Origin: Strigamia acuminata
Lineage: Eukaryota; Arthropoda; Chilopoda; Geophilomorpha; Linotaeniidae
NCBI GenBank assembly: GCA_949358305.1
Contig: OX442315.1
Location: 372,001 to 436,000 of the forward strand
Reading direction: 5' to 3'
Length of the DNA stretch: 64,000 nt
The notes under the pieces were generated by a model. That model was not told the DNA's origin and did no database searches. It saw nothing but the letters and a program-made list of their open reading frames with translations. Each line of letters starts with the position of its first letter. The first letter of the stretch is position 1. This document shows, in pieces, positions 44,938 through 56,256 of the stretch. The position numbers and the translations under genes are program-made.

Positions 44938-45472
44938 TAACACAACTATATAATATTTTATAGAGTTTTCGTTATTCTCCTAATTAGCATAAATGCTATT
45001 TTCGGACTTGATGTATCTTGGAGCTACCGTGACTTCCAATTTCGAATTTGAGTTTACACAAACTAACTTTAAATTATCTAAGTTCTGGATTTCTGCCGAA
45101 ATAATCTTTTCTAATAGCCTAAATTCAAGTCCAGAATTTATTTCCAAGTCTTCTTTTTGAAGAAACTTTCGTCATACATAAAATCATCATTTGTGTGATC
45201 ACAAAATATTTATTTCATATGCCTAGTCAGATGTATCGCTATAAATATACAATAAATAGCTTTTAGATGATAAGAGTTGACAATTTAAGAATCAAAATAA
45301 TCTACTACGTATTTCTATTTCATCAGTTTAACTTCTTCACATGGAAATATAAACTGAAAATTTAATCTGTCTATTTTTAACTTAAATCTTTTAGTTAAAT
45401 ATTTATCTCCAATATTCACTGTTGCAATTCAATCGAATTTAATTGCAACCTAATCTCGGTGGGACCTCCACG
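44938..45472 (-). mobile_element. Deleted internal region of copy 3
   Basis: Keeps the PPT side to about 45300 and the primer-site side from there. Relative to copy 2, about 5.06 kb (37784-42841) including the ORF is missing. The junction AATCAAAAT/AATCTACTACG is clean. Confidence 0.85.
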
Positions 45473-47376
45473 TGTGACGGTGACGACCACAACTCCCATT
45501 TTAACAATGGTACCGGGAAGAGATCGCAATAAATAAACAGTGAATACAATACGAGATAAATACAAGACAGTTTATTGTTGGCAAACAATATGGATGAGCT
45601 AAATTATACATAGGACTAATGCCGACATTTGGCAAGTTAAATCAGCTATTAAACTATACAAAGAATTGGCCAACTGGCCCTAGAATAATATCACTACGGG
45701 TCTGGAATATGGGAGCGGTTTCCCCATCGCTCGACCTGATTATAGATGTCATCTTAAGCCGGATGGCTGTGTCCTGGAGTCCGATACGGCTTCGCTGGTT
45801 TCCTTGGTTCGCTGTGTAAACTATCGCACGTCGATAAATCGAATGATCTGAGCATTGCGGTTGACTTTGTCTGCACCGCCACAACTTTGGGAGGATATTG
45901 GTGTAAGTAAATGTATTCATTTACTTATCAATATTCCACTTATGAATTATATTTAATTCATATCGTTGTGAATTCTTATTTAGATATTTCGGGAATAAGT
46001 TGTCGTCAACTTATCGGTTATATTGAGTTCAATATGAGATTAAGTCTTCTGACTTGATTTTGGTCCAACTGGTTGTCGAGTTTAAGTTTTGCTGTTATAA
46101 ATAAAATGAAGATTAAGCTTCCCGTCGCAACACACAATTGCCATCGATTAGAATATACGCCTTGCCATGCAGAACGGTATCAAGCGTCCCCGGCGTCGCA
46201 GCACGGTCGTCCATCGAGTGGTTGACGGTACCACGTACACAGGGGTCGATAGCTCGCGGCTCCGCACAGCAGTTTTATCTCTCGCGGTACTAATAATAGA
46301 CCGACTGCTTTGGCATCGAATACCATGAGAATCAGCTTGCCAAACACTTGGTGCTACTCGTGGTTACTGTAAAACAGACTGCTTTGGCACCATCAGGTGA
46401 AGGAACCGATTCTCAACAATACCGATGCTACTCGTGGTAACGGAATACGTTCATACCGAAAAAGACAACTTGGTCCTGTCCGGAGGATACTGAATTGCAC
46501 AACGGCGGGTTCTCCTTCGGCGTCGCAACCGTAGACTGTAACATTTATGCAACATAATAATCCCAGCACTTCGACTTCAATTGCCGGCGGTGGCATGATT
46601 CTGTAGAATCATGCAACGGTTCTTTGCGAATAAATCAACAAAGAACCAAAAGGTTTTTTACGTGAACAACGAATCATACTTCTTAAGTAACAATACCAAA
46701 CAGAAATAATCAAACAGAGCTGCCGAATGGCCGGTTGTTTGGGTTTATATAACCTGACTGGATTAAGGATTAATCCAGTCATCCAATTGGAACATGGGTT
46801 CCACGAATCCCTCCAATCCCGTATCACCGGAAGTGGATACGGAGGAGCATTATGCTAATTCTCACCACAACCGGAACTGGATACCCAGGGCCGGAAATGG
46901 ATCCACCAATCAGATCGATCGGTTGATCGATTGATCACCAAATGTTCTATCCCGCAGAAAATGGAAGTTACATTGTATTTAACAATGTCAGATATTTAAT
47001 ATATATTTATATTAATATTTAACACAATTTATTCACTTGATTAAATATACGTTTATATTTAATCATGAGGTTTTCAAGTTCGTATTCGAATTTATCGCTA
47101 ATTGCGATCGCGCCATCTAGTGGCAATATGGAGCATTGACAAATGCGGGTTTTAGCAGACGAATCTTCGTAATTATGCCGTGATACTTTAGTATCATGTG
47201 GAAATTAGTGTTTATTCTTAATAAACGAACATCTTTGTATTTGAAACATCATAAATGACTTTATTCTAGACATTTATCAGTTTTACACAGAATATTGTAA
47301 AAATACCATCATATTGGCGCAACAGCGCTTTCTTGATAGAAAATAGGCATTTATAGCCATTGTAAACCGTCATACA
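45473..47376 (-). repeat. LTR 4 of the array (outer 5' LTR)
   Basis: 1,904 bases. Differs from LTRs 1-3 mainly at 46720-46970 (several substitutions and short deletions around a GGATTAAGGATTAATCC segment) and just after its left edge. Confidence 0.9.
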
Positions 47377-47718
47377 CTCATTGAGAGATAGAGTAAGTTT
47401 TCTTTTTTTCTTGTATCTGCCACTTATTCTTTATTTGCACTAAACTAATTATGTTACCTAATAAAATTTAAAAATGTTTTTCTTTCTTTTGTTTGTTTTG
47501 AAATACAAAAAAAAATACTCTATATAACTGTTGACAATTTTACTAACAAGTAAGTAAATATGAAATAAATAGCTACCAGTAAGTAAATAAAAGTAATACT
47601 TTTATATACTTTTCTACCTGCAAATATTGACAGTGATGTGTAAGAAGAATCAATCGCTTTTCCCTCGGGACTGTTTATTCTCCAAATCCACTCAACTGAA
47701 ATAGATATAGATACATAT
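47377..47718. other. Short AT-rich spacer between two LTR elements
   Basis: No gene. Poly(T) and TAAGTAAATA repeats. It links the tandem array to the Gypsy element. Confidence 0.5.
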
Positions 47719-48538
47719 TGTGGTGACCCAGTTGGATAAGTGTCCCCCCAGGGCGGATACTTGTCCTATGAGTCACTATGATTAAAGAGTCGTTCCCCCC
47801 CGAGTTGGCTCCACCTCCCCATGGCAGGTGTGTGCCCCGAGGGGGAGGAAGCGGCTGGTGGTCAGCCCCCATTGGTTGATCGCCGGCCCTTCACCCCACT
47901 GCATAAAAGGCTGTGTTTCCCGCCTAAAGTCAGAACTTACACAAACGACACCAAGAACACAGCAACTACCTCACCGTCAGGCCAACTTCAACTACAAGTT
48001 AGGATTGATCGAGGATCGCTGAGTAAAGTGCAAACTGTAACTCTCACGAAGTCACTTGCGAGCTATTCCTGCGAAAGCACAAGAATAGCCCTTGTGAAAT
48101 CACACAGAATAATCGCCCAGACGATTATTCGCCGAAGTAAGTGTCCGAGTGCTTTGTAGGGAACCCCAAAGTTCCTAGACGAGGCCTCTGCGACGCTAAA
48201 CCAAAACCTAGACAACAGGCACGGATAGAAGACTCGAAAGAGCATTCCACCGCGTCCGTGAAGACGAATCCGTGACGAATTAACGACAACTCGAGACGCC
48301 GCCTTTGTTCCGCCGACCACGCGGAACCGACGACGCCATCTTGAGAAATCCTTTGTTCGACTCCGACCAAGTCGACTTTAGTTGTATACTGAGTGTATTT
48401 TAAAGGCATAAAGCCTGGTGAATAAATTACCTGTTTATTTACATACATTTGGTATTCATTTGGGTATTTGCATAATTGATCACAGGTAAAGTATTACACG
48501 TTAGCGCTATTTAAACCTATACCAAGTAGGACGCGACA
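47719..48538 (+). repeat. Gypsy 5' LTR
   Basis: 820 bases, TGTGGTGACCCAG...GGACGCGACA. A TATA-like GCATAAAAGG lies near 47901 and AATAAA near 48422. Confidence 0.95.
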
Positions 48539-48540
48539 CG

Positions 48541-48558
48541 TGGGGGCCTGTCCGGGAT
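48541..48558 (+). promoter_or_regulatory. Primer-binding site, tRNA-Pro-like
   Basis: TGGGGGCCTGTCCGGGAT, two bases after the LTR. It matches the 3' end of tRNA-Pro except for two positions in the acceptor-stem part (usual TGGGGGCTCGTCCGGGAT). The same variant is used by the element at 60930. Confidence 0.75.
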
Positions 48559-48632
48559 TTAGAAATAAATCTCAAATCTGAACTTGTGATCTCTCAGTAA
48601 GATAACCCAAACCGTAGAATTACCGAAAGAAA

Positions 48633-51600
48633 ATGTCAGACAAAGATGAGCAATCCACGTCTGACACCGAGCAGAGAATGCCCGAGAAGGGAAAAAGGAC
48701 CTCCGACTACCACCTAAGGTCGGATGGTCCCGTCCCTGAAATGTCCGCAAAGGCGAAAGCCCGAGCGAATAAAAGGAGAGCGAAGGCGCAGAAAGAGGAG
48801 CAAGCTGCATCGCTCGCGGCCCTAGACGGGCCAGAGCGAGAGCGGGTTCCCTTGAATATGCAACCCTTCGAAGATACCGATCCGGAAGCCATAGAAAATC
48901 GAGAAGAAATTCGCGAGGTATCACCAGGACGAGTATCGATATTGATGACCGAGGAGACGGATGAAGCTCCGAAAAGAACGGTCACGATCGGCACAGACCC
49001 ATCGCCACCAACGGCTCAGACGTCCGTAAAACAAACCCCACGGAAAAACGACGGCGGGACCCCGATAACCCCCCGAGTTACGGCGAGTCCTGCAGTTGTT
49101 TCCTTCGAAGTATCTCACCTAATTCGGTTGACGCAGCAAGCTGCCCAGCTAAAAGCGATGATAGACATTCCAGTAGGAACGTCAGTCTGGGAATCGATTA
49201 CCCTACTCACTGACGCTATCTGTGCGGCACAAGCCCCGACGCCGGTCGCAAGACCAGCAGCGGAGACGCCCATGCCCCAGGTAACGCCCAGTGACACCGG
49301 AGGTTTCGCGCCAGACCCCAACCGAGCACTTCACGAATCCAGAGAGAAGGCCCGCGAGGAAGCCAGACAAGAAGCGACTAGTCGCCAACGAAGGCTGAGC
49401 GCAGAGCGGCGAGAACTCTGGAAGGAAGAGGAAGAAAGGGAGCAACGCGAGAGAAGAACCACCGAGAGAACAGAGAAACTGGTCCAAAAAATGAGGGAAG
49501 AACGAGAAGCTAAAATTCGAAAAGAATGGAACGCAACAGTAGAAGGGCGACATCGAGAAGCTCAAGAGTACGAGGACCAATTTCAAGCCCTAATAGCTCA
49601 AAGAAAAACAGAAAAACTACAAATGTTGCGAAAAGAGGCCATTCTACAACATCAGAAATGGGAAGAACAACATCGCGAGAGGTTGAGAGAAGAGGAAGCC
49701 AGAAAAGAAAAAGAACAGTTTCTGAAAGAGAAAGAAGAGTGGGATCGAGTCAGATGGACCGAAGAGTACAAAGCGAAGAAACAAGCTATAATAGATGAGC
49801 AAAAAAGATGGGAAGCCGAAAACTGGGAGAAGGAGACAGAAAAGTTCCAGAAAGAGTACGCACAAGACGTCTCGGACAGGAAGAAAAATGAAGAAAACCT
49901 GAAACGGAAACCAGAACCCCCCAGCGGCTCTGATACCGACACAGGAGAAGGTGCAACAAAGCCGGCAAAAACGGCGAAAAGGGGGAAATCTCAAAAGAGA
50001 GACGAGTCGGTCCCAAAAACAAAGGACCGTCACCCCTCAAAAAGATCCGAGACGGGAGCAGCCATCGACGCGTTACTCGAAAAGAAAAACGCAAATAAAA
50101 ATCGGGAACGCCCCGAAAGCGAGGAAAACAGATGGCATTCTTTTTACGAGAACAACGACGGAGGGGAGCCGCCGCCATCCGGAGGCTCGAAACAGAAGAA
50201 GGCTGGCGGAGAGACCCCACCGAGAGGGCCGAGGTTTCACCCCCAAGGAGATCCCTCCGAGCCCTCCGATTCGTCGGACGACGACCATCCGAGTCGACCG
50301 TCTACAGGGAGGAGTCAAGAAGACAGCGATGGGCACCGGTCGAACCGGCCGAATGCTTCAGACCGCTCCTCCCGGAGCTCCAACCCTCGTTCGGAGGAAG
50401 GGAACTTTCAGGACTCATCTGGCCGACATTACACGATGTCTGAGCTAGGCCGAGCCCTGCTGAACTCTTTCAGAAGAGAAGGAATCGATCTAGGCCATCC
50501 AGGCGACGAACATAATCGCGCTGGAGAGAGGGTTAAGCGTAAATATGGCGTACGAAACGAACCAAGCAGCGAAGCCACGGGTAACATCCGTTGGCAACAC
50601 TACATACAAACACGATTCGACGGTTCGTGGAAGGCCGGAGACCGCTTCCTAGACGAAGTAATGCGTATCAAGAAAGCGACAAAAGCCACCGTCGCCGACA
50701 TGCTAACCCACGGTCTAGTGGAGCTAACCACGGGGTCAGCTCGAGAATGGTATCAGGGACTGAAAAACCCAACCTGGGACGATTTTCTCGTCCGTTTCGA
50801 TCTCCGATACGGCGAGACTCCAGACGAGATCAGTAACAAATTACGTGGTCTGCGGCAAGCCCCAGGAGAAACATTAGCCGACTACGACGCCCAAGCGAAA
50901 CTCCTGTTTGCAAGAGCGCCGTACGAAATAAACCCCGCTGGTTTTACGATGATCTTTTACGGAGGATTATCGGCCCACTCGCAAAGAATTCTGCTAGACA
51001 TGCGTGCACCCCGCACTGGCGATTACCAAGATGTCAGTAACTATCTTCTAACAAACACGTTAGAAATAGAACAGCGGTATTACGCCACTCTGCCCCCGGA
51101 GGAAGCTGACGCGCACGAGAAACGGTTGCAGACGAGCGCCGAACGTCACAAGACCTCAGAGAAATTAATGAGGCCAAGTGAATATTTGAGCGGCATAATG
51201 AGTCTCACCGAAGCATCCTTCGGACGAATGCTGACGCCTAAAGCAGGCAGTATTCTTCCAGCCAACCCGATAGCTGCCCCAAAGAAAGCACCGGCAGCAA
51301 CGGCGATGCAGGTGACCTCGACGGACTCCACCCAGATGGAGAAAGTCGAAGAGACAACACCTCTCGCCACGGCTAAAGAAGAGGAGCCAGCATCAAGCGA
51401 CGAGGAAGCCCTAAATGAGCACCTTGAAAACTTGTCGACGGGATGCGACGATCAAGGTCCCTATTTGCACCATGCACACCGAGCCTTAGCAATCGCACAA
51501 TTCAGAGCACACGTGCAGGCAACAAAAGCGAGAGGGGCATTGGGAGGAAAAAGACGATTCCCGACGCCCTTCGTCCCGAAAAAACCGGGATTCACTCCCA

Positions 51601-51773
51601 CAGGGGATAAAAGTAACATCAAATGTTACAGCTGCGGAGAATACGGTCACTACTCCGACAAATGCGAAAAAACCGTCAAAGAAAAGGGCATCATGCAAAC
51701 CTTGATGAAAATGATGATGGAGTTAAATACTAATCTAGCAAAAAACTCCCAAGCGCAGGCGTCGCCGAAATAA
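48633..51773 (+). CDS. gag: Gypsy gag with long coiled coil
   Basis: 1046 residues. Residues about 235-420 are a Glu/Arg/Lys-rich coiled coil (REKAREEARQEATSRQRR and onward), followed by a Ser/Arg/Asp-rich disordered stretch. A retrotransposon Gag capsid domain follows at about 650-830 (RFDGSWKAGDRFLDEV, AREWYQGL, FDLRYGETPDEI, LRQAPGETLADY). One CCHC zinc knuckle (CYSCGEYGHYSDKC) sits near the C-terminus. It is unusually long for Gypsy Gag because of the N-terminal coiled coil. The capsid domain resembles that of the partial element at 61653. It overlaps the pro frame at 51734-51773, where the slippery site lies. Confidence 0.92.
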   Translation: MSDKDEQSTSDTEQRMPEKGKRTSDYHLRSDGPVPEMSAKAKARANKRRAKAQKEEQAASLAALDGPERERVPLNMQPFEDTDPEAIENREEIREVSPGRVSILMTEETDEAPKRTVTIGTDPSPPTAQTSVKQTPRKNDGGTPITPRVTASPAVVSFEVSHLIRLTQQAAQLKAMIDIPVGTSVWESITLLTDAICAAQAPTPVARPAAETPMPQVTPSDTGGFAPDPNRALHESREKAREEARQEATSRQRRLSAERRELWKEEEEREQRERRTTERTEKLVQKMREEREAKIRKEWNATVEGRHREAQEYEDQFQALIAQRKTEKLQMLRKEAILQHQKWEEQHRERLREEEARKEKEQFLKEKEEWDRVRWTEEYKAKKQAIIDEQKRWEAENWEKETEKFQKEYAQDVSDRKKNEENLKRKPEPPSGSDTDTGEGATKPAKTAKRGKSQKRDESVPKTKDRHPSKRSETGAAIDALLEKKNANKNRERPESEENRWHSFYENNDGGEPPPSGGSKQKKAGGETPPRGPRFHPQGDPSEPSDSSDDDHPSRPSTGRSQEDSDGHRSNRPNASDRSSRSSNPRSEEGNFQDSSGRHYTMSELGRALLNSFRREGIDLGHPGDEHNRAGERVKRKYGVRNEPSSEATGNIRWQHYIQTRFDGSWKAGDRFLDEVMRIKKATKATVADMLTHGLVELTTGSAREWYQGLKNPTWDDFLVRFDLRYGETPDEISNKLRGLRQAPGETLADYDAQAKLLFARAPYEINPAGFTMIFYGGLSAHSQRILLDMRAPRTGDYQDVSNYLLTNTLEIEQRYYATLPPEEADAHEKRLQTSAERHKTSEKLMRPSEYLSGIMSLTEASFGRMLTPKAGSILPANPIAAPKKAPAATAMQVTSTDSTQMEKVEETTPLATAKEEEPASSDEEALNEHLENLSTGCDDQGPYLHHAHRALAIAQFRAHVQATKARGALGGKRRFPTPFVPKKPGFTPTGDKSNIKCYSCGEYGHYSDKCEKTVKEKGIMQTLMKMMMELNTNLAKNSQAQASPK

Positions 51774-54700
51774 ATTCAGCTTCGTCTGCGCCAGCCGCGG
51801 AAATTAAAAAGAAGAAATATCACACTGGACCCGCAGGTCATGCCTTGGCAGAAGCACAGATCAAAGATCGCATGCAGACCATTCCGAAGAAGGAAGAAAC
51901 AGTGACGCTGACAAGTATGCAAGTGAGAACGAAGCCGGAGGTCGACATAGATTGGACGGACCTCCCGTTCAATCTGGAGGTTGAGCCCCAAACATTACGC
52001 GTTTTTCACTGCAATGTCACGAAAGCACATTGCGAAACTCTGTGTATGCTGCCAGTGGAGATCGAAAACCAAAATTGTTCGGTCTGCTGGATTCAGGAGC
52101 AGATCGTTCATTCATATCCGAAGATATAGTAAAGGACTTGGATATTGAAAAAAAAGTGGCACAAGTGAACGCGAACGTAGAATTGCTCACCGCCAACGGC
52201 TACGTCAAGCCGAGGGGCGTAGTTCGCATCATGATCGACTGGAAAGGGGGGAACCTGTCCCACCCCTTCATAGTCTTGCCATCCCACGACAAAGTATTCC
52301 TCTTAGGGATGGATATCATGGCAAAACTGAAAATTCAGCCAAACCCGATAACCCGTTCATGGAACTGGATAAGTCCCGAGGGAGAACGGCCAGTCCCCGT
52401 AGTTCCCCAAAAATTACTGGACGAAGCCAAGGACAAAGAGGAATACGGAAGAGGATTGCGAAAATTCGTCCAAGATTACGATTTCGCAGCCTTCACTCTG
52501 GAATTACAGAGGAGTAACGTCGTGGACACACTGGTCGAGGAGGCAGCACTGCGTGTTAACGAGGCATCGCTACTAAGGCGAGTGCTTCGAAAACATGAAA
52601 GAATTCTGACCAAGACACCTGGTCGAACGACGGAAGCAACCCACGAAATAGTCTTAACTACAGACAAGCCGATTCGAGTGCCTTACAAGGGGATGAACCC
52701 CCAGAAAAGAGACATTGTGACGCAGATGTGCCAAGACATGCTCGACAAGGGCATAGTAACTCAAGCGCTGGGCGAATACGCGATGCGGATCGTCCTGGTA
52801 ATGCGTCCAGGCTCGGAACCCCGACTATGCATTGATTATCGCCCCCTGAATGCGATAACAGTTATAGACCCGATTCAGATGCCGTCTATAGACTCGATCC
52901 TCCGGGAACTGAGCCCGTTCAAGTGGGTAACCACCATGGACCTGTCTAAGGGGTATTGGCAAGTGGAGCTAAAGCCCGAAGACAAACTAAAAACGGCTTT
53001 CTACTCCCCGATAGGAAGATTAATGTTCAACGTGATGCCGTTCGGGCTTGTAAACGCCCCGAGCACGTTCCAGAAATTGATCGAAAGCGTGTTGGGAGAT
53101 ATGCTTCACGACTTCGTGTGGGCGTATCTCGACGACATAATAATAACGTCGGACACATTCGAAGAGCATATAGACCACATCGACAGAGTGGTCTCTCGCC
53201 TAGCCAAGGCGGGACTCCACATCCATCCAGGGAAGAGCAAGTTTTGCAGGAAAGAACTTGCCTTCCTAGGATATCGAATAGGAGTCGAGGGAATCGCGAT
53301 TGACCCCGAAAAGGTCAAAGCAATAAACGGATTCCCCGCCCCCGAAGATATAAAAGGTGTCCAGAGATTTATGGGCATGGTCAATTTCTTCGGCCGACTA
53401 CTCTCTGGTCTGGCTGAGGTGGCCGCGCCTATAACGGATCTCTTACGAACGGATAAAGAGTTTGAGTGGACGGTCCAGTGCGAGGCCGCATTTAGCACTA
53501 TCAAGCAAATGCTGGCTGACGTCGAAAAGATGCCATTGCCGGACCTAAACCGACCGTTCGTGTTGCACACCGACGCGAGTAAAATCGGACTGGGTGCAGC
53601 CCTTCTACAGACCCACGTGTACAACGGAATCTCGCAAGAAGTACCCTGTATGTTTATAAGCAGGAAAATACAGGGCGCGGAGAAAAATTACACGGCAACG
53701 GAACTAGAATGCCTAGCCGTAATTTGGGCAGTTCGAAAATTTCGCGACTATCTGGAGTACACGAACTTCGAGGTTCAGACAGATCACCAGGCACTAAGCT
53801 GGTTGATGAAGCTCAAGGAACCTTCCGGCCGACTCGCAAGATGGCAACTGGAGTTAATGGCGTGCGATATAACAATTACGTACCGCCCCGGGAAGTACAA
53901 TCATGTGGCCGACGCCCTCTCAAGAGCCCCAGCCTCTGACCCCCAAGGACCAGACGACGACGGCGAGGACGACACCCACCTCTTGTACTGCCCAACTCCA
54001 CGCAGAATATGGCGCTTACGAAAAGCAAACGAACTGCCGGTGATGGAGCCCGAAGATAAGACATTTTGTGGTTTTTGGACTAGAACGTACCAGCCAGCTG
54101 GAACGAACGACTCAACGTCCGAAATTCACCCTCCGCCCTCCGGAGAAATCCACAAAACCTTGTTGCGAGCCTTCACCGCTAAAATCGAGGAAAAAACGCA
54201 ATATGCTCCACCCACGAGACGGGAGTTCGTCGAACACCAGGCGGCAGACACAAAATGTCAAATTATAACGCAATATTTGCTGAACGGCGAATTTCCGGAA
54301 GGGATGACTAACCCACACCGCCGGAAACAGTTCGTCAAAGAAGCAACAAGCTACCTCATAGATGATGAACTCCTGGTAAAATACCACCCGACATTTCAAG
54401 ATGACCTCAGTGGAGCGGGAAACTCGGTGAAAGTGGTCGTACCGGCATCACTGCACACCCGACTGTTGTGGCTGATGCACGGACACCCGCTCGCCAGCCA
54501 TTCCGGCATAGCGAGGACCCTTTATCGAGTAAAGCAACTTTTCTTCTGGCCGGGCGCGCGGCAAAAGATAACGAAATTTATCCGACACTGCCCCCGGTGC
54601 CAAGCATGCAGACCGCGAGATAAAGTAGCCAGAAACGCCATGTCTCTCGGACCCTACGCACCGTTTGACTGCCTAAGCATAGACTTGATGGGCCCCAAGC

Positions 54701-55875
54701 CCACAACGGGAAACAAGAACATGTATATTCTCGTAATTATGGATGTGGCCACTCGATGGCCGGAGCTGTACGCCCTCGCGAAGCCCTCGGCTGAAAACAT
54801 AGTCGAGTGCCTTTACGACGTGGCAATGCGATTTGGGTTTCCCAGAAAACTCATTTCGGATAACGGCCCCCAATTCCGATCAAGAATATATAAGGACTTC
54901 TGTCGAAAGTTTAAAATGGATGCATCGAACACCTCCACATATAATCCTCAGACAAATCCAGTCGAGAGATTAAATAAAGACATAAAATATGCGCTGACAG
55001 TATTCACCGATATTCACAATCGATGGGACGAATACCTGCGAGAAATCGCTTTCAGCATTCGCTCAACCGTGTCAAGAACACGCGAATTCTCACCGGCGTA
55101 CCTCAACTTCGCCCGCGAATTAAGGATGCCATGGGACCCACGCGTTGCCGAAGCTGTTAACGTATTAGACCCATCGAGCCCACATGAGTACGTGTGCCGG
55201 CTGGAGCAGACTATATCCGACACATACCAGCATATGATGGCGCATATTTTCAACATGAGAGAGAGAATCGCAGATAAAGAAGGCGATCTCGCTTTCGCGA
55301 ACTTTAAAGTGAATGATCTAGTGTGGAAGGAGGCACACACGTTGTCCAATGCAGCGAGGGGCATCGCCGCCGGTTTAGCCGACAAGAGGGACGGTCCCTA
55401 TGTAATTGTGGCCGAACACGGAGGCAACGCATACCAACTGCGCCGCTTAGAGGACAACAAAAATTTTCAGTCGATACATGGCCGAGATTTAAGGCCATAT
55501 CTGCCAGAATTTCCACAGGAAATTTGGCTGGAAGGTCAGACACACAGCGGCCAAGGGGGCACCGTGGTCGACACGTTCCAAAAAACAAATGAAGCTGAAA
55601 ACATAGCGGAAAACGAGGATGAATTCTTCGACGCCGAATCCCCAGCCGACGAGGCTCCAGCTCAGCCGGAGCAAGCAATTTCGGAGAGGGAGGAAGCAGA
55701 AGAATGTACTTCTGAAACGGAAAATAAAAAAATTAATAATGAGAAAAATGCCAACACATCGGAGATGAACGAGCAAGTAGAGTCACGATCTACGAGCACG
55801 TCGAAAATCAACCTTCGACCACGACGAAACAATAATCCGTTCATTCGGGACGGCAAAGTCGTGGGGAAGAACTAA
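51734..55875 (+). CDS. pol: Gypsy pro-pol, probably disrupted by one base at the protease
   Basis: A -1 frame relative to gag is open from 51734 to 52129; the main pol frame is open from 51985 to the stop at 55875. Homology to retroviral-type proteases passes from the first frame (LPVEIENQ) to the second (LFGLLDSGADRSFI) around the A-run at 52071-52074, so a one-base loss there is the simplest reading. Domains: protease LDSGAD at about 52090, RT with LCIDYRPLN, MDLSKGYWQ, FGLVNAPSTFQ and YLDD near 53124, RNase H with LHTDASKIGLGA and TDHQALSW, integrase zinc region (HPLASHSG...CPRCQAC), and core with SIDLMGP, ISDNGPQF and NPVERLN. It copies and inserts the element. Confidence 0.88.
51740..51746 (+). 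promoter_or_regulatory. Slippery heptamer A AAA AAC for -1 frameshifting
   Basis: In the gag frame it reads GCA AAA AAC TCC, the canonical X XXY YYZ form, inside the gag/pro overlap and nine codons before the gag stop. It shifts into the -1 frame that leads to the protease. Confidence 0.7.
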
Positions 55876-56256
55876 AAATAAAAGAAAATGTGATAACATG
55901 GAGCGGAGGCCTTGTAAAATAAAAAGATTTACTTACGAGAGCTGCTGCACATGTTGAAACGCGAAAATTTGGCTAAGTCCAAACTTCGCAACGAATTGTC
56001 GCAGTCACCACTAACAGACGAGAAGTTATGACGTATCGGGCGACCACGTGACAACGAAACCACGCGGTCGACCCCGTAGCGTCATTGCCAGCACGGCGGA
56101 TCTCGCAAAATACGAGACGCGTTCGAGACCCACAATTCTCAGCGTCGATAGGCCCAGTTTCCGACTGTTTTTAACACGACGAGACGTGTTTTTTGCTTCT
56201 CCCCAAAGAGAAAGACAAAGACCTCTCAAACAAAACTTCATTTTTCCTAAATTGAA

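Larger units (their letters stand above)
27985..47376 (-). mobile_element. Tandem array of a non-autonomous LTR element carrying a novel ORF
   Basis: Four 1.90-1.92 kb LTRs (27985-29897, 35500-37412, 43016-44937, 45473-47376) separated by two full internal regions and one deleted one. On the minus strand each LTR begins TGTATGACGGT and ends CCGTCACA. It is followed by CG and a tRNA-Gln primer site, and preceded by the purine tract AAGGGGGA. The outer flanks CTCACT and CTCATT could be a 6-base duplication with one change. No reverse transcriptase, protease or integrase is encoded; the only long ORF is the 493-aa protein described separately. Such arrays arise by recombination between LTRs or failed reverse transcription. 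Confidence 0.88.

Noticed and set aside
47821-48448. Several ORFs of 64-112 codons in the Gypsy LTR, repeated at 59870-60497
   Set aside because: They overlap one another on both strands inside identical LTRs; identity reflects recent transposition, not selection.
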